This document shows positions 8,106 to 15,635 of a stretch of 64,000 bases of DNA, in pieces. Made by a program: the position numbers and the translations under genes. The DNA is from CAZGSV01 sp964528605 (GTDB lineage: Bacteria; Armatimonadota; Zipacnadia; CAZGSV01). The stretch lies in assembly GCA_964528605.1 (NCBI GenBank), contig CAZGSV010000002.1:25521-89520 (forward strand), given 5' to 3'. Within the stretch, counting starts at the first letter, position 1. Each line of letters begins with the position of its first letter. The notes beneath the pieces were generated by a model, which did no database searches, was not told where the DNA came from, and was given only the letters and a program-made list of their open reading frames with translations.

Positions 8106-9061
8106 CCGCGTTTGCCGGGCGGCCGAGCGGCCAGCGTGAGAGGTGGCTGCGCGTGCGTTGTCGGAGGCGACTTGGGCGACGCTGGTGCATAGATGGGCCG
8201 GTCCATGGGACGGGTCCGGAGAGTTCCGAGCGCCGCCTCGCGCAGCCTTTGGCGGGCAACCTCCACGTACTCAGGCACGATCTCCGCGCCGACCCCTCGT
8301 CTCCCATGCATAAGGGCGGCGGCCAACGTGGTGCCCACGCCCATGAAGGGATCGAGCACCCAGTCGCCGGGCCGCGTCAGTGCAAGTATCAGCCGCTCCA
8401 CTAGTTCCACCGGGAACTGACAGGGATGGATCGTCTTCTCAACGTGGTTGTGCTTCACGTTCGGTATGACCCACACGTCTCCTGGGTTCTTACCGAGGGG
8501 ATGGCTCGAGAGTTGCCCGGCCTTAGGACCCTTGAAGTACTTTTTCCGAGGGTACTTCTGCGGCACCCGGATCGCGTCCAGGTTGAAGTGGTACTGGTCG
8601 CCCTTGGTAAACCAGAGGATGTTCTCGTAGCGCCCTGAGAGCCGCTTGGAGCAGTGGAGGCCGTGTTCGAAGTGCCACACTATGCGATTGCGGAGCCTGA
8701 AACCGAGTTCCTGGAAGATGGGGTACAAGAGTATGTCGAGGGGGACTATCTCATTCCGGTCAACGTAGTTGCCGACCTGCCAGCAGATGCTGCCGTCCGC
8801 GCGCACCGCGCGGGCGCATTCGCGGATCACTTCCTCCTGCTGCGCGACATATGTGTCCAGCCTCAAGCGCCGCTCATACGGCTTGCCCAGGTTGTAGGGG
8901 GGAGAGGTGATCACCAGGGCTAGAGTCTCTGAGGGGATGGTCCGCAGGAGCGCTCTGCAGTCACCTTGGAACACGACCAGGTCGGCCGAGCCGTCGAACC
9001 GGTCGAGTACCGGAGGCCATTCCGGAGACGGATTGCCAGGAAACGCCAGCCGCTCGCCCAT
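8036..9061 (-). CDS. Type II DNA methyltransferase, beta class (N4-cytosine or N6-adenine)
   Basis: 341 residues. Motif IV TSPPYN sits near the N-terminus after GDCRALLRTIP, and motif I DPFMGVGTTLAAALM with GVGAEIVPEYVEVARQRL is near the C-terminus, the order of beta-class amino-methyltransferases. It transfers a methyl group from S-adenosylmethionine to a specific DNA site. With a BglII/BstYI-like nuclease remnant next door, a GATC-containing target is a fair guess. The last 45 or so residues (from APASPKSPP) are low-complexity and may be a frame-slipped tail. The ATG at 9061 is preferred to an earlier one at 9094 because a perfect TATAAT ends 8 bases before it. Confidence 0.88.
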   Translation of the reverse strand: MGERLAFPGNPSPEWPPVLDRFDGSADLVVFQGDCRALLRTIPSETLALVITSPPYNLGKPYERRLRLDTYVAQQEEVIRECARAVRADGSICWQVGNYVDRNEIVPLDILLYPIFQELGFRLRNRIVWHFEHGLHCSKRLSGRYENILWFTKGDQYHFNLDAIRVPQKYPRKKYFKGPKAGQLSSHPLGKNPGDVWVIPNVKHNHVEKTIHPCQFPVELVERLILALTRPGDWVLDPFMGVGTTLAAALMHGRRGVGAEIVPEYVEVARQRLREAALGTLRTRPMDRPIYAPASPKSPPTTHAQPPLTLAARPPGKRGWRSSTSTPTSAAARSSRCAIRS

Positions 9062-9068
9062 GGCCGCG

Positions 9069-9077
9069 ATTATAGCA
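9069..9077 (-). promoter_or_regulatory. Extended -10 promoter of the methyltransferase gene
   Basis: TGCTATAAT on the minus strand: a perfect TATAAT (9069-9074) with the TGN extension. Predicted +1 is at 9061-9062, the A of the start codon, so the mRNA should be leaderless. Confidence 0.6.
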
Positions 9078-9167
9078 CCGGCGGGCGCGGGCACGCGAGT
9101 CCCGAACGGGCGGATCGCCTGCGAGGGCTTCGGAGCCCATCCTCAGTTTCGCCAGGTCCGGCTTGGA

Positions 9168-9176
9168 TGTTAGAAT
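9168..9176 (+). promoter_or_regulatory. Extended -10 promoter of tRNA-Ser
   Basis: TGTTAGAAT, a TAGAAT box with TGN extension; +1 would fall at 9183, the first base of the tRNA. Confidence 0.55.
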
Positions 9177-9182
9177 AGAGTC

Positions 9183-9277
9183 GGAGAGGTGGCTGAGCGG
9201 CCGAAAGCGCCCGACTCGAAATCGGGTGGTGGGGTCAAAAGCCTCACCCGTGGGTTCGAATCCCACCCTCTCCGCCA
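9183..9277 (+). tRNA. tRNA-Ser (anticodon CGA)
   Basis: A 95-base class II tRNA. Acceptor GGAGAGG pairs with CCTCTCC, followed by discriminator G and an encoded CCA (9275-9277). The anticodon loop CTCGAAA between CCCGA and TCGGG gives CGA. A long variable arm (GGTGGGGTCAAAAGCCTCACC) and T arm GTGGGTTCGAATCCCAC are as expected for serine. Confidence 0.95.
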
Positions 9278-9323
9278 CCCAGACGCACCGGCGTCTAGTG
9301 CGCACCTTGGCATTGCTCTCACT

Positions 9324-9348
9324 TGTAGGAGCACGCTCCCGCGTGCGA
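9324..9348. repeat. TGTAGGAGC-type interspersed palindrome
   Basis: Begins TGTAGGAG followed by the inverted pair CACGC...GCGTG. Same design as 9741-9765, 25481-25505, 40884-40899 and 42218-42240. Confidence 0.6.
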
Positions 9349-9360
9349 CCGCGCCAGCGC

Positions 9361-9389
9361 GGAGAGGTGTCCGAGTTGGTCTAAGGAAC
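9361..9389 (+). pseudogene. 5' third of a tRNA-Ser, broken copy
   Basis: The 29 bases from GGAGAGG to AAGGAAC are identical to 9455-9483, the start of the intact tRNA-Ser(GGA), 94 bp downstream. The copy then runs into CCCCGCCTCTGGCGGGG, a perfect 7-bp hairpin found again at about 25405, instead of the anticodon arm. Confidence 0.75.
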
Positions 9390-9454
9390 CCCGCCTCTGG
9401 CGGGGTAGGCGGGCCAGCCGAAGAGAACGCCGCATCGCGAGGTGTCGAGTCAGC

Positions 9455-9549
9455 GGAGAGGTGTCCGAGTTGGTCTAAGGAACGTGACTGGAAATCGCGT
9501 AGGCGGGTTAACCCCTGCCTCGTGGGTTCGAATCCCACCCTCTCCGCCA
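9455..9549 (+). tRNA. tRNA-Ser (anticodon GGA)
   Basis: 95-base class II tRNA with GGAGAGG/CCTCTCC acceptor, discriminator G and encoded CCA. Anticodon stem CGTGA/TCGCG with loop CTGGAAA gives GGA. Variable arm and T arm closely match the neighbouring tRNA-Ser(CGA). Confidence 0.93.
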
Positions 9550-9567
9550 TCCGCTCAGGGACAACCA

Positions 9568-9638
9568 ATGTGCACTTCCCAGCAACGCTGGTTCGTCTAC
9601 ATCCTGCGCAGCACCAAGACCGGGCGGTACTACGTTCT
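9568..9638 (+). pseudogene. Remnant of a GIY-YIG nuclease (UPF0213 type)
   Basis: ATG at 9568 gives MCTSQQRWFVYILRSTKTGRYYV, the first strand and YIL/YYV core of small GIY-YIG proteins. The expected GST/GYT continuation is replaced by the GC-rich sequence that leads into the palindrome at 9658-9683, and the catalytic Arg and Glu segments are absent. Clearly a truncated gene. Confidence 0.65.
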
Positions 9639-9657
9639 CGGCGCCTGGCGGCGTCGC

Positions 9658-9683
9658 GGGCCGATTAAGAATCGGCCCCTACG
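9658..9683. repeat. Palindrome with GATTAAGAATC core, copy 1
   Basis: GGGCCGATT and AATCGGCCC form a perfect 9-bp stem with an AAG loop, followed by CCTACG. The 26 bases are identical to 12675-12700. Confidence 0.75.
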
Positions 9684-9740
9684 TCGCCGGGTCGGCGGGG
9701 GGTTCCTACAATGGGCGAGGCGGCGGGTCGCCGGGTTTCC

Positions 9741-9765
9741 TGTAGGAGCGGCATTCCTGCCGCGA
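9741..9765. repeat. TGTAGGAGCG-type palindrome
   Basis: 25 bases starting TGTAGGAGCGGCATTC, with GCGGCA paired to TGCCGC. Identical, in reverse orientation, to 25481-25505. Confidence 0.75.
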
Positions 9766-9969
9766 AGCGACGCCTGCCGGCGTCGTTGACGCGTCGCAGT
9801 CTGAAGCCTGCTCTACAAACTGCCCAGAAGACTTGACAGCCAAGACCGTATCTACAGTGGCCGACATCACCGTATGGCTCCCACGTTCCGGACGTCTCGC
9901 GGTGGCGCGCACAGCACTCCTGCTCGGTTCGCTTTCCGCGAAACCCGGCGCCCAGGTGTCGCTCAGACC

Positions 9970-10599
9970 CTACGTACTCGGCCCTGCGCTCGTCAGGTAC
10001 TCCCGATAGGACCGCCAGTGCATCCACAATAGGCTCACAAGCAGCGATCCCAACGGCACCACCAGCAGCAGCACGTTCTGCACGACGTCGAAGACGCCCA
10101 CCGCCCAATGCAGCCGCGCGTGCACGGGGTCGGCTCTGATGATGGGGTCAATCAGGTAATGCAGGCCCAGGTTGTTGGCTCCGGCCCAGTACGACGTCGG
10201 TATCACCAGCGCGATGAGCAGGTACGCCCCCAGGACGAGCGGGCGCTTGCGCGGAAGCACCGTCCGGGAAGCCTGCTCCACGCTCACGTCCCGGCCGTAC
10301 CAACAGAAGAGCGCGAAACGCCGGAAGGGATAGCCGGGTTCGGTGGGGAACAGCGAGCGGTAGTTGCGTAGGTAGTACCATTCGCCCAGGACGAGCGCCG
10401 CAACGAACAGCGTCTCGAGGGCGGCGATCATCGTCCAAGACCAGGGTAGGCCGAGCCGCATCCAGACGTTGGTCACGAAGAGGTTGACCTCGGCGCCCAA
10501 CTTCGGGTCGAGGAGATAGGTGCTCACCTCGTCGGCGGCCCGCCCGCCGGCGATGAGGAGCGACATCACGAGCAACTTGCGCCAATCGCCCGGCTGCAT
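9970..10599 (-). CDS. Polytopic membrane protein, unknown function
   Basis: 209 residues with about four to five membrane segments: a short N-terminal one, WTMIAALETLFVAALVLGEW, PLVLGAYLLIALVIPTSYWA, and VVQNVLLLVVPLGSLLVSLLW. A loop near residue 100 contains FCWYGRDVSVEQ. I recognise no family. Charged residues in the first helix (RKLLVMSLLIAGGRAADEV) are unusual. It lies 59 bp after the GH127-like gene on the same strand and may share its transcript. Start is ATG 10599 with no clear ribosome site. Confidence 0.6.
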   Translation of the reverse strand: MQPGDWRKLLVMSLLIAGGRAADEVSTYLLDPKLGAEVNLFVTNVWMRLGLPWSWTMIAALETLFVAALVLGEWYYLRNYRSLFPTEPGYPFRRFALFCWYGRDVSVEQASRTVLPRKRPLVLGAYLLIALVIPTSYWAGANNLGLHYLIDPIIRADPVHARLHWAVGVFDVVQNVLLLVVPLGSLLVSLLWMHWRSYREYLTSAGPST

Positions 10600-10658
10600 C
10601 GTTGCCCCGAGTCTACAGGATAGCGGCCGCCTTGTGAGCGGGATGGCGCGCGGCGGTG

Positions 10659-12488
10659 CTACCCCTTGACGAAGATGGGAAGCACCGGCGCCCGCGGCTC
10701 CAGCCCTGTCACCGTGTTCCCGAGCCAGTCTACCAGGTACTCATCCACCTGCGGCTCGCTCGTCGGCCGGAACACAAACCGGACGCCGTCCCAGTCCATG
10801 GTGTACTCACCGACGCCGACCTCCGCTTTCTGCCGGAAGCGGATGAGGGGGTAGGTTATTGTCAGTTCCTCGCCGGGCGCCGCGCCCTTGAACGCGACAT
10901 AGTCGCGCCGCCATTCGACCGGCACTTCCCGGGCCCCCCGGTAGGCCTTGACTCCCGCCGGCTCGCAGGAGGCGCTGTGTCGCTCGGCCGCAGCCCAAGC
11001 CGGCGGGCGGACAAAAAAGTCACCGGACCGCTTAGCCGTCACGGTCAACCGTCCCTGCTCCGGCAAGAATGAAACGACTCCGGCCGCCGGCGCATCTCGG
11101 TCGAGCGAGAGATTCACGAACACGCCATCCTTCGACTCGGTGACGGCATTCGTCCACGCGGTATAGAGCGCGCGCATTCCCTCGGGCGGGCAGCAGCCCA
11201 TCATGTCCATATGGTCCGGCCGGTCAAGCCAGGAGTTGGGGAGCGTGGAGGCGACGAAGCCGCCCTCGAAGTCGCGCATCATCCGCAAGCCCTCGTCGGC
11301 TTTGCTCCCGTGCAGGCGGCGGTAATCCGCCTCGTACTCGGGCTTGATCGCGAACTGCATCTCGCGCAGGTAGTTGCGCACGCATCTCTCGATCCAGTCC
11401 CAGTACTCGGCGTAGCCCGCGCGCGCGAGACAGGCGGCGATGCTCACGGCGTCGCTCACCGCGCACACCTCGGAGCGACCAGTGTTGAACGCGCGCCCGC
11501 CCTTGCGGCCGCCGACCCACTCGGCGACCCAGCCGTAGTCGGTGGCTTGCGTGCGCAGCATGAACTCGAGCACACGCCGGGCCCACTCGAGGTAGCGCCG
11601 TTCTCCGGTCACGGCGCCTAGATGAGCCACGCCCCAGACGGCGTGGCCGTGCGCGTGCACGTGCTGCAGGAAACTGCCGTCGTCGAGAATGCGATTGTCG
11701 CCCAGGTTCCTCTGCAGGTCCGCGATGATGCCGTCCCCCAAAGCCACGGCGAATTCTCCAGCCTCCTCATCGCCGGTGCACTCCCAGTAGCGGACCACCG
11801 GCTCGAGCGTGGAGGGCTGGGTCACAGTGACGAAGGAATCAATCCACTTGCCGCTGCGCCAGGGGCCGGTGCCGCCCTCGTAGTAGGCGCGGCCGCCGTC
11901 CCAGCTGGCCAAGCCCTTGAGCGCGAGGAAGATCTTCCTTGCCAGCGCCTTGGCCTGAGAGTCGCCCGTCCGCAGATGAGTCTCAGAAAGGCTAAGGAGC
12001 GTCTTGTTCGTGGCCCACACGCTGGCGGCCGGTTCCAAGTCCTTGAGGTCGGGGATGCAGTAGTGATGCATCGGCACCCAACTGAGGCCGTCCTCGCGCA
12101 GGTAACTCAGGATGCGGCGCCGCACGCCCTCCTCGACCTCGCGCCCCTCGCTGCTGCCGCACATCTCGCGCATGTAGAGGTACTCCCAGTCCATGCGGCA
12201 GTCGGTGTCGCCCAGGGTGATGGGGTCCGGGCCCTCGGGCGCTGGCGGGAGGTTGAGGGGAACTATGCTGAAGCGGCACTCCCAGTCGAGATGCCTGCGC
12301 GGGTTGTGCGTCAGGTAATGCATGGCCACGGCTGCCATCTCGACAAGATCGAGGTCGCGCGGCGGGTTCTCTTCCGCTAGCGGGCGGACCGCGCTGGGCG
12401 CGCTGCCCTTGACCGTTTCAACCGCGCCCACCAACTCGCCGTTGAAGCTGCGCGGCAGGAGCGCTGCGCGGCCGCGGTTTCCGGTCAT
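10659..12488 (-). CDS. GH127-like glycosidase (DUF1680, beta-L-arabinofuranosidase type)
   Basis: 609 residues with no signal peptide, thus cytoplasmic. The (alpha/alpha)6-barrel is followed by beta domains. The segment LDRPDHMDMMGCCPPEGMRALY (GCCPPEG at 431-437) corresponds to the conserved cysteine pair region of GH127/GH146, where a zinc-bound Cys is the nucleophile. Other landmarks are LQHVHAHGHAVWGVAHLGAVTG and FLPEQGRLTVTAKRSGDFFVRPPAW. It likely removes arabinofuranose or a related sugar from imported oligosaccharides. Family is secure as DUF1680-like; the glycosidic specificity is inference. Confidence 0.72.
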   Translation of the reverse strand: MTGNRGRAALLPRSFNGELVGAVETVKGSAPSAVRPLAEENPPRDLDLVEMAAVAMHYLTHNPRRHLDWECRFSIVPLNLPPAPEGPDPITLGDTDCRMDWEYLYMREMCGSSEGREVEEGVRRRILSYLREDGLSWVPMHHYCIPDLKDLEPAASVWATNKTLLSLSETHLRTGDSQAKALARKIFLALKGLASWDGGRAYYEGGTGPWRSGKWIDSFVTVTQPSTLEPVVRYWECTGDEEAGEFAVALGDGIIADLQRNLGDNRILDDGSFLQHVHAHGHAVWGVAHLGAVTGERRYLEWARRVLEFMLRTQATDYGWVAEWVGGRKGGRAFNTGRSEVCAVSDAVSIAACLARAGYAEYWDWIERCVRNYLREMQFAIKPEYEADYRRLHGSKADEGLRMMRDFEGGFVASTLPNSWLDRPDHMDMMGCCPPEGMRALYTAWTNAVTESKDGVFVNLSLDRDAPAAGVVSFLPEQGRLTVTAKRSGDFFVRPPAWAAAERHSASCEPAGVKAYRGAREVPVEWRRDYVAFKGAAPGEELTITYPLIRFRQKAEVGVGEYTMDWDGVRFVFRPTSEPQVDEYLVDWLGNTVTGLEPRAPVLPIFVKG

Positions 12489-13151
12489 GCCTCATGCCTC
12501 CCTGGTTGCGCTGTAAGTGTCGGGCAAGTAAACCGCGCGGGGGCCGCAAGCGCAACCCGCCCAGGGCGGCGGCGCCAGGCGCTGGTCCGATGGCCGTCAC
12601 GCGGCGCTCGTGACTTAAGGCCTGAGCGTTGACAGCGATCAGACCGGAAGCCTCTCGGCACCTCTCAGTGCCGCGGGCCGATTAAGAATCGGCCCCTACG
12701 CCGCCCCGCCAACGGCGGGCCGGTAAGAGGGCCGGTCATCAACCCGCCCGCTACTCCGGCTGGCGCAATCCCTGCCACCCCTCGGTAGCGTCCGGGTTTA
12801 CCCTCTCTGTTGAGAAGGTGCTACAGGAGAAGCACGCCCGGCACGATAGCACCGAAATGTAGCGCCCGGACTCTGTGCCAGGCGCAGAATGTCCGGCAGG
12901 GACGCCCTCCTCCGGCGGGCAAGCCGGACGCTACAACCCAAAGCGGGGGTTGGGAGTGCTTTCAACAGAGCAGGATTACCCCCGACGTGCCATCCCTAAT
13001 GCGTCCGGCGTAAAGCCGGACCCTGCCGCGAGGGCGGAATGGGAGGCGTGTCAAACTGGTTACTGCCCCTGGCTTCGCGGGCGGCCGTGATTGACGCTAG
13101 ACGGCGGCGGGAGTATTGATTCCCCCGAGGAGCACAAAGGAGGCTTGGGCC
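12489..13151. other. Long intergenic region with palindromic repeats
   Basis: No open frame resembling a protein. It carries the palindrome at 12675-12700, a GGTAGCGTCCGGGTTTACC element (about 12784-12802, inverted relative to those near 37.6 kb), GGGCAAGCCGGACGCTACA at about 12917, and the inverted repeat GTCCGGC...GCCGGAC at about 13004-13022. The end (13137-13144, AAAGGAGG) is the ribosome site of the next gene. Confidence 0.55.
12675..12700. repeat. Palindrome with GATTAAGAATC core, copy 2
   Basis: Identical over 26 bases to 9658-9683, including the trailing CCTACG. Confidence 0.75.
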
Positions 13152-14828
13152 ATGCAACACAGGTTCGCGTTGGCCGCGCTTGCGCTGTTGATGGTGCTCG
13201 CGGTTAGCGGCACCGGTTACGCGCAGCAGCCGAGGGCCCTGTGGGCCGGCGTCGCTGCGGAGAAGATCACGCCCTTCCTCTCGCCGGAGCGCACGGTCTG
13301 GCTCGCAGGCTACGAGGAGAACCGTCCGGGGACGAGCGTGTACAACGACCTGTGGGCACGCGCCATTGCCGTCCATGACGGCCAGCGTGGCTTCGTGTTG
13401 GCGGTGTGCGACCTGATGGCGTTCAACCGTGTGCTCGCGCAGCGCGTGCGCGCAGGGCTGGTGGAGTCGGAGGCGCTCAGGGCCGCCGGGCTCAAGCCGG
13501 AGGACGTGCACATCGCAGCCACCCATACGCATTCCGCCCCAGACACCGTCGGCCTCTGGGGTCCCAACCCGGCCACTTCCGGCCTGGACCCCGAGTACAT
13601 CAACTTCCTCGTCAGCGTGGTGATCAAGTGCGTCAACGAGGCCGCCGCGGGATTGGCGCCCGCGCGCCTGAAGGTCGCCACCGGCTCAGCACCCGGGCTC
13701 TCGCGCAATGATCGTTTCCGCGACATCCTTGAGGCGTGCGACGTTAGGGACTACGCCTCCCGGGACATCCCCGCAAACGTGGAGGTTCTCGACCCGGAGT
13801 TTGCGGCGCTGCAGGTTCTGGGCCCCGACGGGTCCGTCATGGCAACGGTCGTCAACTGGGCCTGCCATCCGGAGATGTCACACACCAACGCGATCACCGC
13901 CGACTTCCCCCACTGGCTGCGCGACCGCCTCGAGCAGCAGTACGGCGGCATCGCCATCTACTGGCAGGGCGCTCAAGGCGGGATGATCACCGGCAACAGT
14001 CGCCCCGGCGAGGACATTGACGCCTCCGAGCGCATCGGCCTCGCCCTGGCCGACCGCGTGGTTGAGGCGCTGGGCAAGGGCGAGGAGGTGGCCGGCGCTC
14101 CCATTAGCGCTGAGAGCAAGACCATCAAGGTGAAGATGGAGAACGAGGGTTTCAAGGCGGGAATGGAGGCGGGGGTGTTGCCGATGAGGCTCACACCCGA
14201 GGGCGAGATCGAGACGGAGGTCACGCACATTACCGTGGGGCCCATGGAGTTCGTCACCATTCCCGGCGAGGCGCTGCCTAACATCGGCCTCATGCTCAAG
14301 CGCCACATGACGGGCCGGCCCAGGTTCATCATCGGCCTGTGCGACGACGAGTTGGGTTACATTCTCGCGCAGGAGGATTGGGGCCTGGCGCTCTACGAGT
14401 ACGAGACTAGCATGTCGGTCGGATCCACCATGGGCCGCATCATGGGCGACGCGCTCTTGGAGATGATCTCGGCAGCCTCTCTGGCCGCGGCGCCCGCAGC
14501 CTTCTCGCCGGAGAAGGTGCAGGCCTTCTTCGCCGACCTGCCGGCAAAGTTCAAGCGGGAGAAAGCGGAGGGCGTGGACGCCGTCTATCAGATCAACCTA
14601 ACCGGCGAGGGCGGCGGCCAGTGGAACATTACGGTGCGGAACCAGCAATGCGTGGTCGCCCAAGGCGTCGCTGAGAAGCCCAATATGACCATCGAGGCGG
14701 ACGCCGCAGATTGGCTGAAGATAGTCGCCGGCGAGATGGCCCCCACGAGTGCGATCCTCCAAGGCAGGCTGAAGTTGCAGCCCCTGGAGCTAGGCCTAGC
14801 CGGCAAGTTCGCGGAGTTGTTCCTGTAG
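13152..14828 (+). CDS. Secreted neutral ceramidase-like protein with C-terminal SCP2 domain
   Basis: 558 residues with signal peptide (MQHRFALAALALLMVLAVSG, cleaved about GYA-QQ). Residues 30-440 follow the neutral/alkaline ceramidase catalytic domain: KITPF at the start, THTHSAP (124-130), NWACHPEMSHTN and QGAQGG, with His residues suited to bind zinc. The last ~100 residues (FFADLPAKFKREKAEG to QPLELGLAGKFAELF) form a sterol carrier protein 2-like domain, including WNITVRNQQC and ILQGRLKLQ. It would hydrolyse an amide lipid outside the cytoplasm while the SCP2 part holds the lipid. Ribosome site AAAGGAGG supports ATG 13152. Confidence 0.75.
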   Translation: MQHRFALAALALLMVLAVSGTGYAQQPRALWAGVAAEKITPFLSPERTVWLAGYEENRPGTSVYNDLWARAIAVHDGQRGFVLAVCDLMAFNRVLAQRVRAGLVESEALRAAGLKPEDVHIAATHTHSAPDTVGLWGPNPATSGLDPEYINFLVSVVIKCVNEAAAGLAPARLKVATGSAPGLSRNDRFRDILEACDVRDYASRDIPANVEVLDPEFAALQVLGPDGSVMATVVNWACHPEMSHTNAITADFPHWLRDRLEQQYGGIAIYWQGAQGGMITGNSRPGEDIDASERIGLALADRVVEALGKGEEVAGAPISAESKTIKVKMENEGFKAGMEAGVLPMRLTPEGEIETEVTHITVGPMEFVTIPGEALPNIGLMLKRHMTGRPRFIIGLCDDELGYILAQEDWGLALYEYETSMSVGSTMGRIMGDALLEMISAASLAAAPAAFSPEKVQAFFADLPAKFKREKAEGVDAVYQINLTGEGGGQWNITVRNQQCVVAQGVAEKPNMTIEADAADWLKIVAGEMAPTSAILQGRLKLQPLELGLAGKFAELFL

Positions 14829-14876
14829 GCGACACGTAACCCGCGCCGCCAGGGGCCTGATCCCTGGACTTGCCTC

Positions 14877-15491
14877 CTACGACGGCGGTCCCGCCTTGGG
14901 CGGGGGCCGGCGGCGCAGCAGTTCGTAGGCAAGGAAGCCGAACAGACACACCGCCCCCCCTATCACCAGGAACAGGTGCGAGGCGGGGTACTTCTGCCAG
15001 ACGTGGATCAGCCGCTGCGATAGAAAGAGGGCGATCACGTTGAAGATGAAGGACCCGAGCGCGGTCAGCCACACGAAGGGGCCGAGCGGGAACGCCGCGA
15101 ACCCCGCGACGAAGGACGACCAAGGCCGGACGTAGCCGATGAAACGCGTGGCGAAGATGGTGGCGGCGCCGTAGCGGCCGTACCAGCGGACCAGCCGATC
15201 GTGCGTTTCCGCGAAACGGCCTCCTTTGGCAAGCCTGCGGCGCACCCAGGCATCGCCGCGCCGGCCGATGACATAGGCGGTCACGCTGCCGGCCAAGTGG
15301 CCGACAGTCAGCGCAGCGAGGACGATCAGCGTGCCGTACCCTCGACCGGCCGCGATGGAGACCGCCGCCAGGTAGCCCAGTTCCGTGGGCAGCGGTATGC
15401 CGACGTTCTCGATGAACATGGAGGCGGCGATTCCGGCGAGGCCGTATCGGCGGAACAGCTCATAAAGGGCAACCGCCGCGTGCTCGATCAC
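14877..15491 (-). CDS. DedA-family (VTT/SNARE-associated) membrane protein
   Basis: About 204 residues. The opening FRRYGLAGIAASMFIENVGIPLPTE carries the family motif E-x-x-x-x-P-x-P-x-E, and RFIGYVRPWSSFVAGFAAFPL matches the second conserved block (F-x-R-x-x-P-x-x-R...G), here with one loss. Members are lipid scramblases or flippases, for instance of undecaprenyl phosphate or phosphatidylethanolamine. I chose the GTG at 15491 (VIEHAAVALYELF) because residues upstream of it are not family-like. It follows the glycosyltransferase gene by 144 bp on the same strand. Confidence 0.8.
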   Translation of the reverse strand: MIEHAAVALYELFRRYGLAGIAASMFIENVGIPLPTELGYLAAVSIAAGRGYGTLIVLAALTVGHLAGSVTAYVIGRRGDAWVRRRLAKGGRFAETHDRLVRWYGRYGAATIFATRFIGYVRPWSSFVAGFAAFPLGPFVWLTALGSFIFNVIALFLSQRLIHVWQKYPASHLFLVIGGAVCLFGFLAYELLRRRPPPKAGPPS

Positions 15492-15635
15492 AGTGAGACA
15501 GTCCGCGGCTGAGGCTGGGCTCGCACGGCTAGTTGCCCGCCCCGCCTCCAAGAATGGCGCCGCACCTGCAGGCGCCGGGCAAAGCCCGCGCCCCCCCGGG
15601 TTCCCTCTACCCCCAACGCCGCCCGGCCGCTGAGC

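Larger units (their letters stand above)
9639..9969. other. Intergenic cluster of short palindromes
   Basis: No gene seen. The stretch holds the palindrome at 9658-9683, a further pair at 9741-9765, and GC-rich spacer. It separates the GIY-YIG remnant from the 3' end of the membrane protein gene. Confidence 0.5.

Noticed and set aside
12489..13151. Small ORFs in the long intergenic region
   Set aside because: Arg/Pro-rich translations without ribosome sites, and coinciding with palindromes.
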